Position numbers and translations under genes: made by a program. The notes under the pieces were generated by a model, which did not search any database, was not told the origin of the DNA, and saw nothing but the letters and a program-made list of their open reading frames with translations. A stretch of DNA of 64,000 nt from Brevundimonas sp. SH203 (GTDB taxonomy: Bacteria; Pseudomonadota; Alphaproteobacteria; Caulobacterales; Caulobacteraceae). Where the stretch lies: contig NZ_BDMM01000007.1 of NCBI RefSeq assembly GCF_002157625.1, forward strand, positions 107,433-171,432. The letters are read 5' to 3'. Of this stretch, positions 33,841 to 41,614 are shown piece after piece (position 1 is the first letter of the stretch; each line of letters starts with the position of its first letter).

Positions 33841-35861
33841 GCCGCTTCGGGCAGGGCCTCTTCCTTCTCCGGGTCCACGTCGAAGATCGGCGTCAGCACC
33901 CCGTTCAGCGTCACCTTGGCGTCCAGCCGGATCAGGGTGCATTTGACCCGCCCCAGCTGGGGCACATTGTCCACGCGATAGACGCCCTGGTCGGTTTCGG
34001 CGTCCCACTTGTCGCCGCCGCGCAGCGACGTGGTCCACAGGCCCTCGCCGCCGTTGGCGCGCCAGTCGGAGTTGTTGAACATCGCCGACAGCTGCTGGTG
34101 TGTCGCGGGCACGGCCAGCCACAGATGGCCTTTCTTGCGATCCCTGACCAGCGCCAGGCCCGCCCGGTTCAGACGGCGCTGCTCCTTGCGCTTGTCGTCC
34201 TCGCCGACGTTGTTGATGTAATCGCGGATCACCTCGGCCACGGTCGGCGATCCGACCGTGCGCCAGATGTCCGGCTGCGCCGCCAGAATGTGCCGCAGCA
34301 CCCGCAGCCAGGTCGGGTCCGAGCTTTCGTATTCATACAGCTCCTTGCGCTCCAGACCGGCGACCCAGCTATCGACCGTGTCCGACGCCGGCACGTCGTC
34401 GAACAGCAGCAGGTCCGCCGCCGCCAGCAGCGTCCCGAACTGTTTGGCCCCGCGCTGATTGTGGTCGATCCGCTGCATCCCGTCCTCATAGGCGCGCAGC
34501 GTGTCGGTCCAGCGGTGCCAGCCCTCGGCGATCCGCCCGGCGATCTGCTGGCCCATCCGCTCCATGTCCGCGTCGGTGAACTCCGCCATCCGTCCCCCGG
34601 CCTTCAGCGGGCCGAGCCGAAGGAAGGCCAGGCGCTGCATGTCCTGCGACCGCATCGACGGCGGCACGATGGCCGAGAAGGCGAAACAGCCGCGCAGGGT
34701 GAATTCCGAGGCGTTGTGATCCTTGCCGCCGCGATAGGTGGTCCCGCCCGACGCCGCCACGCGGGCCAGCTTCATCACGTCGGTCCCCTGGCTGTTGTTC
34801 ATGTCGGCCTCGATCTCGTCGAAGCTGACCCCGATGGCGTCGTGGTTCACGATCTGGCGCAGGGCGGCGGGCGTCGCATCGACCGTCGAGGCCAGGCGCG
34901 GCCCCATCAGCTTCTTCAGTCGCTCCTGCACCGACGATTTGCCGGACCCCGCATCGCCGGTCATGAAGATCATCGGTCGCCAGTCCAGCGCCGCACCCAT
35001 GATCGCGCACGCGACCCAGCCCAGCAGCAGCCGCGCGTCCAGCTCTCCGCGCGCCCAGTTCCAGCTTCTCAGGTCATCGAACACGACCCGCGCCGCCTTG
35101 GCGCCGCCCGGCAGGGGGCGGGGAACGGGCGGTCGGCCGGGATAGACGTGCTTGCCGATCATGCCGGGCTTGTGCGTCGTCCGCCCGTCCGGCCCGTCGA
35201 TCCACACCTCGTCGCCCAGGTGCTGGATCAGTTCGCCGTTCGGCCCTTTCCAGCAGCCCAGGCCGCGCACCTTCTCGCGCGCGTCGAACACGCCCTGGGC
35301 GTTGCAGGCCGAGAACAGGGCGATCTGGGCGTAGTTGGCCTTGAACCCGGTCCACAGGCCGTTGGCGCTGATCGCCGGGAACTCCCGCAACAGCCAGTCG
35401 ATGGCCGGCCCCGCGAACAGGGCCTGAATGTGCGCCTGCCCGAACTTGCCGTCTTCATAGTTCACCAGCTGACCGCCCGGCGTCAGGAAGAAGAACACCT
35501 TCCCGTCGCGCCCCAGACAGGTGACGGGGCAGTCGTCCCCGACCGGCCCCAGCGTGGCCCAATACAGCAGGCCCTCATGATTGATCTTCTGAAAGCGGAT
35601 GCTGCGATAGCGGCGGGCCGGGGTGTCGTCGCCAGCGCCGTCGCCACCGCCGCCGTCATCGTCGCCGGCGTCGTCATCGTCATCATCGCGGTCTTTGGTG
35701 CGTCCGGGAGGCGCGCCCCAATCATCCTGAAACTCTGGCGCATGCAAAATCGCGTCACGCCCGCCCTTCAGCTTGGCGTCGATCTCGGCCTTGACCCGTC
35801 GATACTCGGCCATCGCTTCAGGCGAGCCGGGCGGAAAGCTCTTTGGCGCATCCGTCGTCAT
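33837..35861 (-). CDS. Phage replicative helicase, SF3/D5-type ATPase
   Basis: The 674-residue product has an ATPase core with Walker A FMTGDAGSGKSS (299-310), a Walker B-like GVSFDEIEAD at about 345 and the motif SEFTLRGCFAFSAIVPPSMR that follows in D5-type and plasmid-type replication helicases. Residues 58-80 are an extreme Asp/Gly-rich linker. It is presumably the DNA-unwinding partner of the primase encoded upstream in the same operon. The ATG at 35861 overlaps the preceding stop as ATGA. It is the last gene of this leftward operon. Confidence 0.85.
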   Translation of the reverse strand: MTTDAPKSFPPGSPEAMAEYRRVKAEIDAKLKGGRDAILHAPEFQDDWGAPPGRTKDRDDDDDDAGDDDGGGGDGAGDDTPARRYRSIRFQKINHEGLLYWATLGPVGDDCPVTCLGRDGKVFFFLTPGGQLVNYEDGKFGQAHIQALFAGPAIDWLLREFPAISANGLWTGFKANYAQIALFSACNAQGVFDAREKVRGLGCWKGPNGELIQHLGDEVWIDGPDGRTTHKPGMIGKHVYPGRPPVPRPLPGGAKAARVVFDDLRSWNWARGELDARLLLGWVACAIMGAALDWRPMIFMTGDAGSGKSSVQERLKKLMGPRLASTVDATPAALRQIVNHDAIGVSFDEIEADMNNSQGTDVMKLARVAASGGTTYRGGKDHNASEFTLRGCFAFSAIVPPSMRSQDMQRLAFLRLGPLKAGGRMAEFTDADMERMGQQIAGRIAEGWHRWTDTLRAYEDGMQRIDHNQRGAKQFGTLLAAADLLLFDDVPASDTVDSWVAGLERKELYEYESSDPTWLRVLRHILAAQPDIWRTVGSPTVAEVIRDYINNVGEDDKRKEQRRLNRAGLALVRDRKKGHLWLAVPATHQQLSAMFNNSDWRANGGEGLWTTSLRGGDKWDAETDQGVYRVDNVPQLGRVKCTLIRLDAKVTLNGVLTPIFDVDPEKEEALPEAA

Positions 35862-36127
35862 CGGACGTATCCGATCTGGACTTCGCCATAGAGACGCTTG
35901 CTCTCGCGCATGACGTGGCGCTCGAACCGCGCCTGCTTGTGCTGGGCAAAGGCCCGCATGTCTTCGCCGCGCGCCATCGCGCGCACCGCCTCGATGGCCG
36001 TGTAGTTGTAAGGCGCGCTCGCGTACAAGCGCCTGACGCCGCGCGGCAAGGCATCCCATTCGGCCCAGCTATGCGCGAGGTCGAACTCCCCGCCCCAGCC
36101 GCCGCCGCTCTGTCCTCTGGTTTTCAC
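35858..36127 (-). CDS. Small phage protein between primase and helicase
   Basis: An 89-residue product starting with GTG at 36127, which overlaps the primase stop (GTGA), and ending in an ATGA overlap with the helicase gene. The sequence (FDLAHSWAEWDALPRGVRRL, YASAPYNYTAIEAVRAMARG, FERHVMRESKRLYGEVQIGY) is basic, helical and without known motifs. Its lock between primase and helicase by overlaps on both sides suggests a replication accessory, perhaps a loader or adaptor. That is only a contextual guess. Confidence 0.65.
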   Translation of the reverse strand: MKTRGQSGGGWGGEFDLAHSWAEWDALPRGVRRLYASAPYNYTAIEAVRAMARGEDMRAFAQHKQARFERHVMRESKRLYGEVQIGYVR

Positions 36128-37254
36128 TCTAAGCCCCGCAACAGATCGTTGAAGTCCTTGCCGACCGGGCTTCTCGCCACCCGAACCGGCTTGCCCGTGT
36201 CCTTCAGCCGCGCGACGGCGCGGGCCAGCTGGCCCATCGCCGTCGGCGTGGTCCAGTCGTTGTCGGCCGCGACGATGATCTCGCTGGCGCATGCCGGCGG
36301 CTCATAGGACATCATGCCCGACAGGCTTCCGGCCGCATGCACCCGATATTCCGGCGTCATCAGGGCGATGGACAGGCCGTCCTCGACGCCCTCGCAGACG
36401 ACCAGAGGCCCGGACTTGCCGCGCTTCTCCGCATCGCCTTCGCTCAACGCGCCGTCGCCGCGCCACAGGCGGATCGCCGCCCCATGGCTGGACGGCCACA
36501 TCTTGCGCGGTGGATCGAGCGGCGCCTTCTCGCCCGGCCGGGTCGGGTCGATCCAGATGCGGTGGATGCAGGCGAACGTCCCGTCCGCCCGCGTCATGGC
36601 GGACACCAGGGCCGGGCCGGTGTGGTCGGGCGTCTCGCCCCTGGGATCCTTCCACGTCTCGGCCGGGCTGAACCGGATCGCGCGCGGCAACCGCCCCAGC
36701 TGGGCCAGGTCGATCCCGCGCGCCTCCAGATACCGCGCGCCGTCGCAGCCGGGGATGACCGTCCCATCCGACGCCCTGGATGTAGGGCGCAAGGCATCGG
36801 CGTTGATCCAGACCGCCTCGGCGATGCCGCGATTGCGCTTGGCGTCCGCCTCGGCCTTCTTCTTGGCCTCCTGTGCGCGGACCCTCGCCGCCTCCACCGA
36901 GGCCTTCCACGCCGCCCGGTCGAAATCGCCGCCGGCGAGGCCATAGCGGTCGCGCGCCCAGCGGATGCCCTCCAGCCGCGCGGCATGGGTGCGCATGTCG
37001 GGCTGGGCCGTCAGCAGACAGCCGACCAGCCCCAGGGCGTCGCCCTCCTTGCCCGTCTCCCAGCATTTCCACCGCCCCGGCTTCTGGCTGACATCGACGT
37101 CCAGCTTGGGCGCCTTCTTCAGCGTCCAGGGCGAATGGCATCGCAGCCAGCCGGTGCTGCGCCGGAACTTCAGCCCCAAGGCCGCGCACACGCTCTCGAT
37201 CTCGTCGGCCAGCCGCGTGGACAGCTCGGCCGGGGTCACGCCGTCCTTGCTCAA
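36124..37254 (-). CDS. Phage primase with Toprim domain
   Basis: A 376-residue product, starting at a TTG (37254) that overlaps the previous stop as TTGA; a GTG six codons in is an alternative. The N-terminal part (LKFRRSTGWLRCHSPW, then PGRWKCWETGKEGDALGLV) fits a degenerate zinc-binding primase fold. A coiled basic stretch follows (VRAQEAKKKAEADAKRNRG). The Toprim domain has PLVVCEGVEDGLSIALM (Glu288) and IIVAADND (Asp331, Asp333) and ends VGKDFNDLLRG. It makes primers for phage DNA replication and is likely to act with the SF3-type helicase downstream. Confidence 0.88.
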   Translation of the reverse strand: MSKDGVTPAELSTRLADEIESVCAALGLKFRRSTGWLRCHSPWTLKKAPKLDVDVSQKPGRWKCWETGKEGDALGLVGCLLTAQPDMRTHAARLEGIRWARDRYGLAGGDFDRAAWKASVEAARVRAQEAKKKAEADAKRNRGIAEAVWINADALRPTSRASDGTVIPGCDGARYLEARGIDLAQLGRLPRAIRFSPAETWKDPRGETPDHTGPALVSAMTRADGTFACIHRIWIDPTRPGEKAPLDPPRKMWPSSHGAAIRLWRGDGALSEGDAEKRGKSGPLVVCEGVEDGLSIALMTPEYRVHAAGSLSGMMSYEPPACASEIIVAADNDWTTPTAMGQLARAVARLKDTGKPVRVARSPVGKDFNDLLRGLE

Positions 37255-37505
37255 TAACCCGCCCTCACATTGATCCGTCGCACCAGGCGGCGGGCGTTCT
37301 GTCGCGCATGATCCAGCGACTGGCCGTCGCTGCGCGGCGTGCCCGGCACCACCAGGCGATAGGCGCTGCCGTCCGGCCCCCAGACTTGAAGGATCAGATG
37401 CTTGCCGCCCATGATGACGGCTGACGCCAGACCCCACGGCGCCAGCTCCTCGCGCATGATCGCAAGCTGCTGGCGCTGGATCTTCTTCAGATGCAGGCAG
37501 GCCAT
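37251..37505 (-). CDS. HicA-like / dsRBD-fold small protein
   Basis: The 84-residue product resembles a HicA-type fold: a helix (LAIMREELAPWGLASAVIM), then GGKHLILQVWGPDGSAYRLV with the GKH motif on a beta strand, then a C-terminal helix (DGQSLDHARQNARRLVRRIN). HicA toxins are mRNA endonucleases with a similar G.H motif, but there is no HicB-like partner beside it, and phages encode many single-domain relatives of unknown role. It is coupled to the primase gene by overlap. The toxin reading is weak. Confidence 0.55.
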   Translation of the reverse strand: MACLHLKKIQRQQLAIMREELAPWGLASAVIMGGKHLILQVWGPDGSAYRLVVPGTPRSDGQSLDHARQNARRLVRRINVRAGY

Positions 37506-37508
37506 GGC

Positions 37509-37964
37509 TCAGGCCTCGCCCGCGAGCGCGCGCACGGCCGCCGCATTCCGCGACGACAGGGTCCATCCTGCCCCCCAGGTCAGGTCGATCCCGCCGGTGC
37601 GCGTACCGAACACATCTGGCAGCCGCCCGTCCTGGGCGCGGACCCTCAGGCTGGCGCGCGCCTTGCAGATCAGAACAGCTGCAAGTCTGGCTTGGCACTC
37701 TTCAACAGGCTTCACCGACCCGCGTCGCGAAGCGCGGAGAACGCCATCGCGGCTCACAATCCTGTCCGGCCTGTCCGCCAAGGCCATCAGCGCCAGCACG
37801 CCGCCGATGCTCAAGCCGCGATAGGCCTGGCGCCATCGCGCTAACCGATCTTCATCGGCGTCCACCCGCCCGTTGTCCCGGTCATAGTCTTCCCAGGCCC
37901 GGAGCTCCTCGCGCGCCTCCGCCAATTCGCGGGCCAGCGCATCGCATCGCGCGCATCCCATCAT
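37509..37964 (-). CDS. Putative winged-helix phage regulator
   Basis: A 151-residue product with an N-terminal CxxC (GCARCDALARELAEAREELR, a short coiled coil) and a C-terminal half that looks like a winged helix: LSIGGVLALMALADRPDRIV then SRDGVLRASRRGSV, with VRAQDGRLPDVFGTRTGGI and WGAGWTLSSRNAAAV. The pattern resembles the winged DNA-binding domains common in early regions of alphaproteobacterial phages. It is coupled to its neighbour upstream by a four-base overlap and is three bases from the HicA-like gene. Confidence 0.6.
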   Translation of the reverse strand: MMGCARCDALARELAEAREELRAWEDYDRDNGRVDADEDRLARWRQAYRGLSIGGVLALMALADRPDRIVSRDGVLRASRRGSVKPVEECQARLAAVLICKARASLRVRAQDGRLPDVFGTRTGGIDLTWGAGWTLSSRNAAAVRALAGEA

Positions 37965-38686
37965 GCCTCTCCCGCCAACTGTGCGATGAACCGGCGCTCA
38001 GCCGCCCACAGGGCCGGGTCCGCCGCCTTGGCGCGCCGTTCACGGCCGCGCTCGATGACCTTGCCGTCCTCGGCGTCCTCGTCGCCCTCGCGGGCGCGCA
38101 GATACCGTTCGGCGGCGTTGTCCACGGCCTGTCGGGTCAGGCCGAACAGGCCCGCCACCGTCTCGGCGTTGACCCGGCCGACCACGACGGCCAGCGACAT
38201 CGCATAGGACCGGGCCGACTGCGCCGGGGTCGGGGCGCCGCCCGCACCGCCGCGCGGGGCGTTCATCACCATTCCCAGCGTCAGGCCGCGCTCGCCCGCC
38301 GCGAACCGCACGGCCGCCGTGATCAGCCCCAGGTCCAGCAGGTCCATGGTGCGCCCGTCCGGGCGATCCACGTCGCGCGCCGACTTCACCGTCGCCCGAC
38401 CGACCAGATCGTTGCGGATCGCGAACTTGGCCCGCGCGCGCTCCATCCACCCACGCTCCTGTTCGGCCTTCAGCCAGTCCGCCAGGTCCGGCCGGATTTC
38501 GACCGGCGCCAATCCCGTCACGCGCGCCACCTCGAACACCCGGTCGCGGGGCACGCGCGGCCATCCGCTCACCGACTGCGGCGCGATGCTCAGCTTTCGC
38601 GCCAGCGCCCGCACCCCGCGCGCCGCCTTCAGCGCGCGCATCAGGCCCGGTTCGCGGTTCCCGATGGTGTCCAGTCCCCCGGCCAT
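37961..38686 (-). CDS. Two-domain phage regulator with YdaS-like HTH
   Basis: A 241-residue product from the ATG at 38686. Residues ~15-60 match a Cro/YdaS-type helix-turn-helix (LMRALKAARGVRALARKLSI, APQSVSGWPRVPRDRVFEVA, TGLAPVEIRPDLADWL). The C-terminal half holds a second helical DNA-binding-like segment (SYAMSLAVVVGRVNAETVAG, LFGLTRQAVDNAAERYL), similar to a DnaA-type or sigma-like HTH. Two HTH units in one early protein could allow it to act at both a promoter and an origin. That is inference. Confidence 0.62.
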   Translation of the reverse strand: MAGGLDTIGNREPGLMRALKAARGVRALARKLSIAPQSVSGWPRVPRDRVFEVARVTGLAPVEIRPDLADWLKAEQERGWMERARAKFAIRNDLVGRATVKSARDVDRPDGRTMDLLDLGLITAAVRFAAGERGLTLGMVMNAPRGGAGGAPTPAQSARSYAMSLAVVVGRVNAETVAGLFGLTRQAVDNAAERYLRAREGDEDAEDGKVIERGRERRAKAADPALWAAERRFIAQLAGEA

Positions 38687-38690
38687 GACG

Positions 38691-39092
38691 TCAGCCCCCG
38701 ATGTCGCGGCGCTGCATCCACGGATGCTCGGGCAGGTCCGGCGCGGCCTGGACGGGCGGCGGCGGCGCGACGGCCGAAACCGGCTCGCTCGGCGGCGAGA
38801 CATGGCCGAACAGACGCCGGATCATCATCCCCAGCTTGACCAGGGCGTCGCCCGCCAGCTGCTGATCCACCCCGCCGGGGCTGGTCGCGAACGCCACACA
38901 GCCCCAGCGGAACGACAGACACAGGCTCATGGCCGCCGGCGCGGTGGAGGGCGGCGTGGCGCTGACCATCCGCCCGGCCGCGATCTTCAACCGCTCGCGC
39001 CGCATCGCCGTCGGGTCCGCCACGGCCGCCATCGCGGCGTTCGCCAGCCCCAGCCAGCGCTCGCGGTTCATGTCCACGACGCGGCCGGTCAT
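38691..39092 (-). CDS. Early phage protein of unknown function
   Basis: A 133-residue product from the ATG at 39092, which overlaps the HNH gene stop as ATGA. The N-terminal half is helical (MNRERWLGLANAAMAAVADP, RRERLKIAAGRMVSATPP) and the C terminus is proline-rich (PPPPPVQAAPDLPEHPWM). I do not recognise a family. It sits between the HNH nuclease and the YdaS-like regulator in the early operon. Confidence 0.55.
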   Translation of the reverse strand: MTGRVVDMNRERWLGLANAAMAAVADPTAMRRERLKIAAGRMVSATPPSTAPAAMSLCLSFRWGCVAFATSPGGVDQQLAGDALVKLGMMIRRLFGHVSPPSEPVSAVAPPPPVQAAPDLPEHPWMQRRDIGG

Positions 39093-39466
39093 GCCGCCCA
39101 CCCGACGACGGGCAGACACAGGAAAGGCAGCCGCAGTCCAAGCCGGGCGACGCGCAACGCCCTGTCGTTGGCGTTGTCCTGAGCCGTGCCGCCGACGAGG
39201 TGTGCAGGATTGCAGCAGACCCGATTGTGGCAACGGTGCCGGACGAGGCGACCCTCCGCCTTTCGCTCCCAACGCCCTGTGGCGAGATAATAGGCGACCT
39301 GATGCGCGCCCGCGCCACGCCAGCGCCCATCCATCTTGACGCGCGTCTGACCATAACCGTTTGTCATCCGCGCGCCGCGCCAAGGCCAGCACGCTGCCAG
39401 GCCGCCCGAACGATCAACTCGACCCCGCCATGACGGCGCGATCTCGATGTGTTGAACCGACGTCAT
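39089..39466 (-). CDS. HNH endonuclease
   Basis: The 125-residue product is an HNH nuclease of the small phage/homing type (HNH_3). It has CWPWRGARMTNGYGQTRVKM, AHQVAYYLATG, then RLVRHRCHNRVCCNPAHLVG with GTAQDNANDR, where the two His, the Asn and the paired Cys form the metal-binding active site and zinc knuckle. Such enzymes often nick DNA or act as mobile intron-less homing genes. It lies directly after the Cro-like gene by a four-base overlap, far from the terminase genes. Confidence 0.88.
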   Translation of the reverse strand: MTSVQHIEIAPSWRGRVDRSGGLAACWPWRGARMTNGYGQTRVKMDGRWRGAGAHQVAYYLATGRWERKAEGRLVRHRCHNRVCCNPAHLVGGTAQDNANDRALRVARLGLRLPFLCLPVVGWAA

Positions 39467-39690
39467 GCTGCGCCCCGCGCTTCAATCAGGTCGGTCGCCG
39501 GAAGATCGACACCCATCTGTCGCGCAAGGTCCAGAACGGTCGCCAGATGACGCGACGGTATGCGTCCACCGCCGCTCGTCTCCCATTTCCAGACGGCGTT
39601 CGTGGTCAGGTCGCAGGCATAGGCGATCCTCTTTGCGGACAGCAGACGCATGGCGCGCCCGGCGGGTGTTTCGATTTTCAGCGTGGCCAT
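39463..39690 (-). CDS. Cro-like lambda-type regulator
   Basis: A 75-residue product from the ATG at 39690. It has a compact helix-turn-helix: AMRLLSAKRIAYACDLTTNA then VWKWETSGGGRIPSRHLATV, the Cro/YdaS pattern with tryptophans at the turn, and ends LDLARQMGVDLPATDL. Divergent to the S24 repressor with the shared operator region between them, it is the expected early-promoter regulator of the lytic pathway. It is the first gene of the long leftward early operon. Confidence 0.78.
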   Translation of the reverse strand: MATLKIETPAGRAMRLLSAKRIAYACDLTTNAVWKWETSGGGRIPSRHLATVLDLARQMGVDLPATDLIEARGAA

Positions 39691-39793
39691 ATTGTGGAAA
39701 ATCCATATGGACGTTATTTCCACGTCTATGCCTCAAGTGCTTCGGCAAGTTCGTCAACGACGTGGAGTGGAATTCTTTTCCACAATCCACAGC
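39691..39793. promoter_or_regulatory. Divergent operator region between cro-like and repressor genes
   Basis: About 100 bp with repeated GTGGAA/TTCCAC half sites: ATTGTGGAAAA at 39691-39701 and its exact complement TTTTCCACAAT at 39776-39786, TTCCAC at 39718-39723, and a tight site GTGGAA-N5-TTCCAC at 39767-39783. TCCATATGGA (39702-39711) is a 10-bp palindrome. These lie where lambda-type phages have OR/OL-like operators, so they are the likely repressor and Cro binding sites. Confidence 0.75.
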
Positions 39794-40399
39794 ATGGAAC
39801 TGTCCGACATACCTGACCGCCTGCGCTTGATGCGCCGCAGCCAAGCCGATCTGGCGCGAACGCTAGACCTTGATCCGTCGTCGCTGACGAAAACGATCAA
39901 GGGCGTCCGCCGCGTCCAGCCAGCCGAGGCCATCGAGATCGAGAAATTCTTCGGCGAAAAGCTGTCGATCAGCGTAACGGAGACAGCGCCGCAGACCCCG
40001 CGCCGCAAGGCGACGCCAACGAAAATCCCGGTCTATGGCTATGCGGCGGCCGGGCAGGGCGAGCGGATCGCCTACGCCGACAGCCATATCATTGACTACC
40101 TCGATCCGCCGCCCTTCTGGCGGGGCGGCGACGACCTGGCCTATGTGCGCCTGGTCGGGGAAAGCATGGAGCCCCGCTACTTCTCGGGCGAGATAGTCGC
40201 GGTGCGCCTAAACCTTCCGCCCGCCAAAGGATCGGACTGCCTGATCGAGTTCACGGACGGCACGGCCAAGATCAAGACCTATCAGGGCCAGAGAGACGGG
40301 CGGGTGTTTGCGTCCCAATACAATCCCGACCAGAGCCTCAGCTATGAAGCCGCGACAGTTGCGGCGCTGCATAGCGTGTGGAAGCCGGGGATGATCTAA
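39794..40399 (+). CDS. CI-type repressor with S24 peptidase domain
   Basis: A 201-residue product from the ATG at 39794. Residues 1-55 form an HTH (RLMRRSQADLARTLDLDPSS, LTKTIKGVRRV). A LexA/CI-type S24 domain follows, with the nucleophile Ser124 in VGESMEPRYF, a catalytic Lys near 159-161 (TAKIKTY) and a possible self-cleavage site Ala86-Gly87 in YGYAAAGQGE. It should hold the lytic promoters silent in the lysogen and be inactivated when RecA is activated by DNA damage. All key residues are present, so the prophage should be inducible in principle. Confidence 0.9.
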   Translation: MELSDIPDRLRLMRRSQADLARTLDLDPSSLTKTIKGVRRVQPAEAIEIEKFFGEKLSISVTETAPQTPRRKATPTKIPVYGYAAAGQGERIAYADSHIIDYLDPPPFWRGGDDLAYVRLVGESMEPRYFSGEIVAVRLNLPPAKGSDCLIEFTDGTAKIKTYQGQRDGRVFASQYNPDQSLSYEAATVAALHSVWKPGMI

Positions 40400-40800
40400 A
40401 TCGCCAGTAAGGCGAAGACTGTTGCGGCGATGGCCAAGACGACCGCCAAAGCCAGATGCAGCCACCTGGTCGGCAGGTAGTCGTCTATTTCGACAGACCC
40501 GTCGCTAACGGCTCGCATCCATACAGCGGCACCAAGATTGAAGCTGGCGAACCATCCCGCGCCGAGCGCCAGCAAGCCCCAGAACTGGAAAGCGAAGTAT
40601 GCAGCGAGCACCAACGCTGCATAGCAAATCCAAGGAGCGACAGCACAGATCGTAAGCTTCCAAAAAGGCAATCCTGATAGCGCTGCCGCGTAATAGAGCG
40701 GGCCAATTCGGCGAGCCACCGCGTTGCCGGAGGCATCATACGCCAACACCAAGAGCGCTGCGAACCAACACACTATCGCGATCCAGATCATAAGCGCCAC
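40396..40800 (-). CDS. Four-helix membrane protein, probable lysogenic moron
   Basis: A 134-residue product with four hydrophobic helices (WIAIVCWFAALLVLAY, LTICAVAPWICYAALVLAAY, FWGLLALGAGWFASFNLGAA, LHLALAVVLAIAATVFALLA). It reads from GTG at 40800 or ATG at 40791. I do not recognise a family. It is on the minus strand between the repressor and the GapR-like gene, converging on the repressor, and is clearly less GC-rich than its neighbours. Small membrane proteins in this position are often superinfection-exclusion or host-modifying genes expressed from the lysogen. That role is inferred. Confidence 0.6.
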   Translation of the reverse strand: MALMIWIAIVCWFAALLVLAYDASGNAVARRIGPLYYAAALSGLPFWKLTICAVAPWICYAALVLAAYFAFQFWGLLALGAGWFASFNLGAAVWMRAVSDGSVEIDDYLPTRWLHLALAVVLAIAATVFALLAI

Positions 40801-40861
40801 CGTAGGCTGTGAGGCGGCGGGGCGATATTGAAACAGTGTCCATGATCTATGGATATTGACA

Positions 40862-40902
40862 TGGAAGAGAAATCATCCATCCATATCTTCCACACTTTCC
40901 AC
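40862..40902. promoter_or_regulatory. Operator-like half sites upstream of the GapR-like gene
   Basis: TTCCAC at 40888-40893 and 40897-40902, with TGGAAGA (40862-40868) and TCTTCCA (40886-40892) forming an inverted repeat, and a nearby ATCCATCCATAT. The same half site fills the repressor-cro operator region. A GAGGAG ribosome-binding site follows directly at 40906-40911. Confidence 0.65.
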
Positions 40903-40916
40903 GTGAGGAGGGCCGG

Positions 40917-41192
40917 ATGGCCGACGACAGCGCATTCGACGGCGGCGGAGACGTTCTGAACGCCACGGCCCAGGGCCGGCTTCGCACCATCATCGAGCGC
41001 GTCGAACGCCTCGAAGAGGACAAGGCCGCGATCACCCAGGACATCGCCGAGGTTTACGCCGAGGCCAAGGGCGAGGGTTACGACGTCAAGATCCTGCGCA
41101 AGGTCGTGTCCCTGCGCAAACAGGACAAGGCCAAACGTCAGGAAGCCGACGCCATCCTGGACCTCTACCTCTCCGCCCTGGGAGAGATCTGA
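40917..41192 (+). CDS. GapR/DUF2312-like nucleoid protein
   Basis: The 91-residue product is a full-length member of the DUF2312 family, which includes GapR, the Caulobacter nucleoid protein that binds overtwisted AT-rich DNA ahead of replication forks and stimulates topoisomerases. Key segments: LNATAQGRLRTIIERVERLE, DKAAITQDIAEVYAEAKGEG, YDVKILRKVVSLRKQDKAKR, QEADAILDLYLSALGEI, nearly the family consensus throughout. It leads the rightward operon after a repressor-type operator, so expression would start on induction. Phage-encoded copies could manage supercoiling during phage replication or compete with host GapR (inference). Confidence 0.92.
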   Translation: MADDSAFDGGGDVLNATAQGRLRTIIERVERLEEDKAAITQDIAEVYAEAKGEGYDVKILRKVVSLRKQDKAKRQEADAILDLYLSALGEI

Positions 41193-41614
41193 TGCCCGGC
41201 GGCTTCAACTTCGAGGGCATCCAGGCCCCGCCGCTTCCGCCGGCCCGCATCGATCTGACCGAGGCGGACATGGACGACTGGCGCGACGCCGTGGTTCACG
41301 GGACCGGACCGCTCGGCTGCTATGTGCCGAAGTTCGACGAGGACGGCCCCTACGACGGCGTTCAGGTCGAGGGCGTCTGGATCGATGAAATGGATCTCCT
41401 GCCGCTGGAATGCGCCGGGAAGGGCAAGAACGCCATCCCGGCCGTGGTCATGGCCGCGCTGCGCCACAAAGCCACGCCCTGCATCCCGGACAGCGCGCCG
41501 TCGCCGGTGATCGACTGGATGCACCGCCCGCCGCCGCCGCTCGCCATCCGCCTGGTCCGCGCCGTCGCCGTCCTGGCGGTCATGGCCCTGGCCGCCTGGG
41601 TCATTCTGTCGTGA
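41192..41614 (+). CDS. Tail-anchored protein of unknown function
   Basis: A 140-residue product starting one base inside the stop of the GapR-like gene (TGATG). Residues 1-115 are soluble and acidic (IDLTEADMDDWRDAVVHGTG, YVPKFDEDGPYDGVQVEGVW). Residues 118-139 form one C-terminal membrane segment (IRLVRAVAVLAVMALAAWVI). The arrangement is that of a tail-anchored inner-membrane protein. I do not recognise a family. Its coupling to the GapR-like gene suggests joint expression. Confidence 0.62.
   Translation: MPGGFNFEGIQAPPLPPARIDLTEADMDDWRDAVVHGTGPLGCYVPKFDEDGPYDGVQVEGVWIDEMDLLPLECAGKGKNAIPAVVMAALRHKATPCIPDSAPSPVIDWMHRPPPPLAIRLVRAVAVLAVMALAAWVILS

Noticed and set aside
37251..37505. HicAB toxin-antitoxin pair
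   Set aside because: A HicA-like fold is plausible, but neither neighbour resembles HicB.
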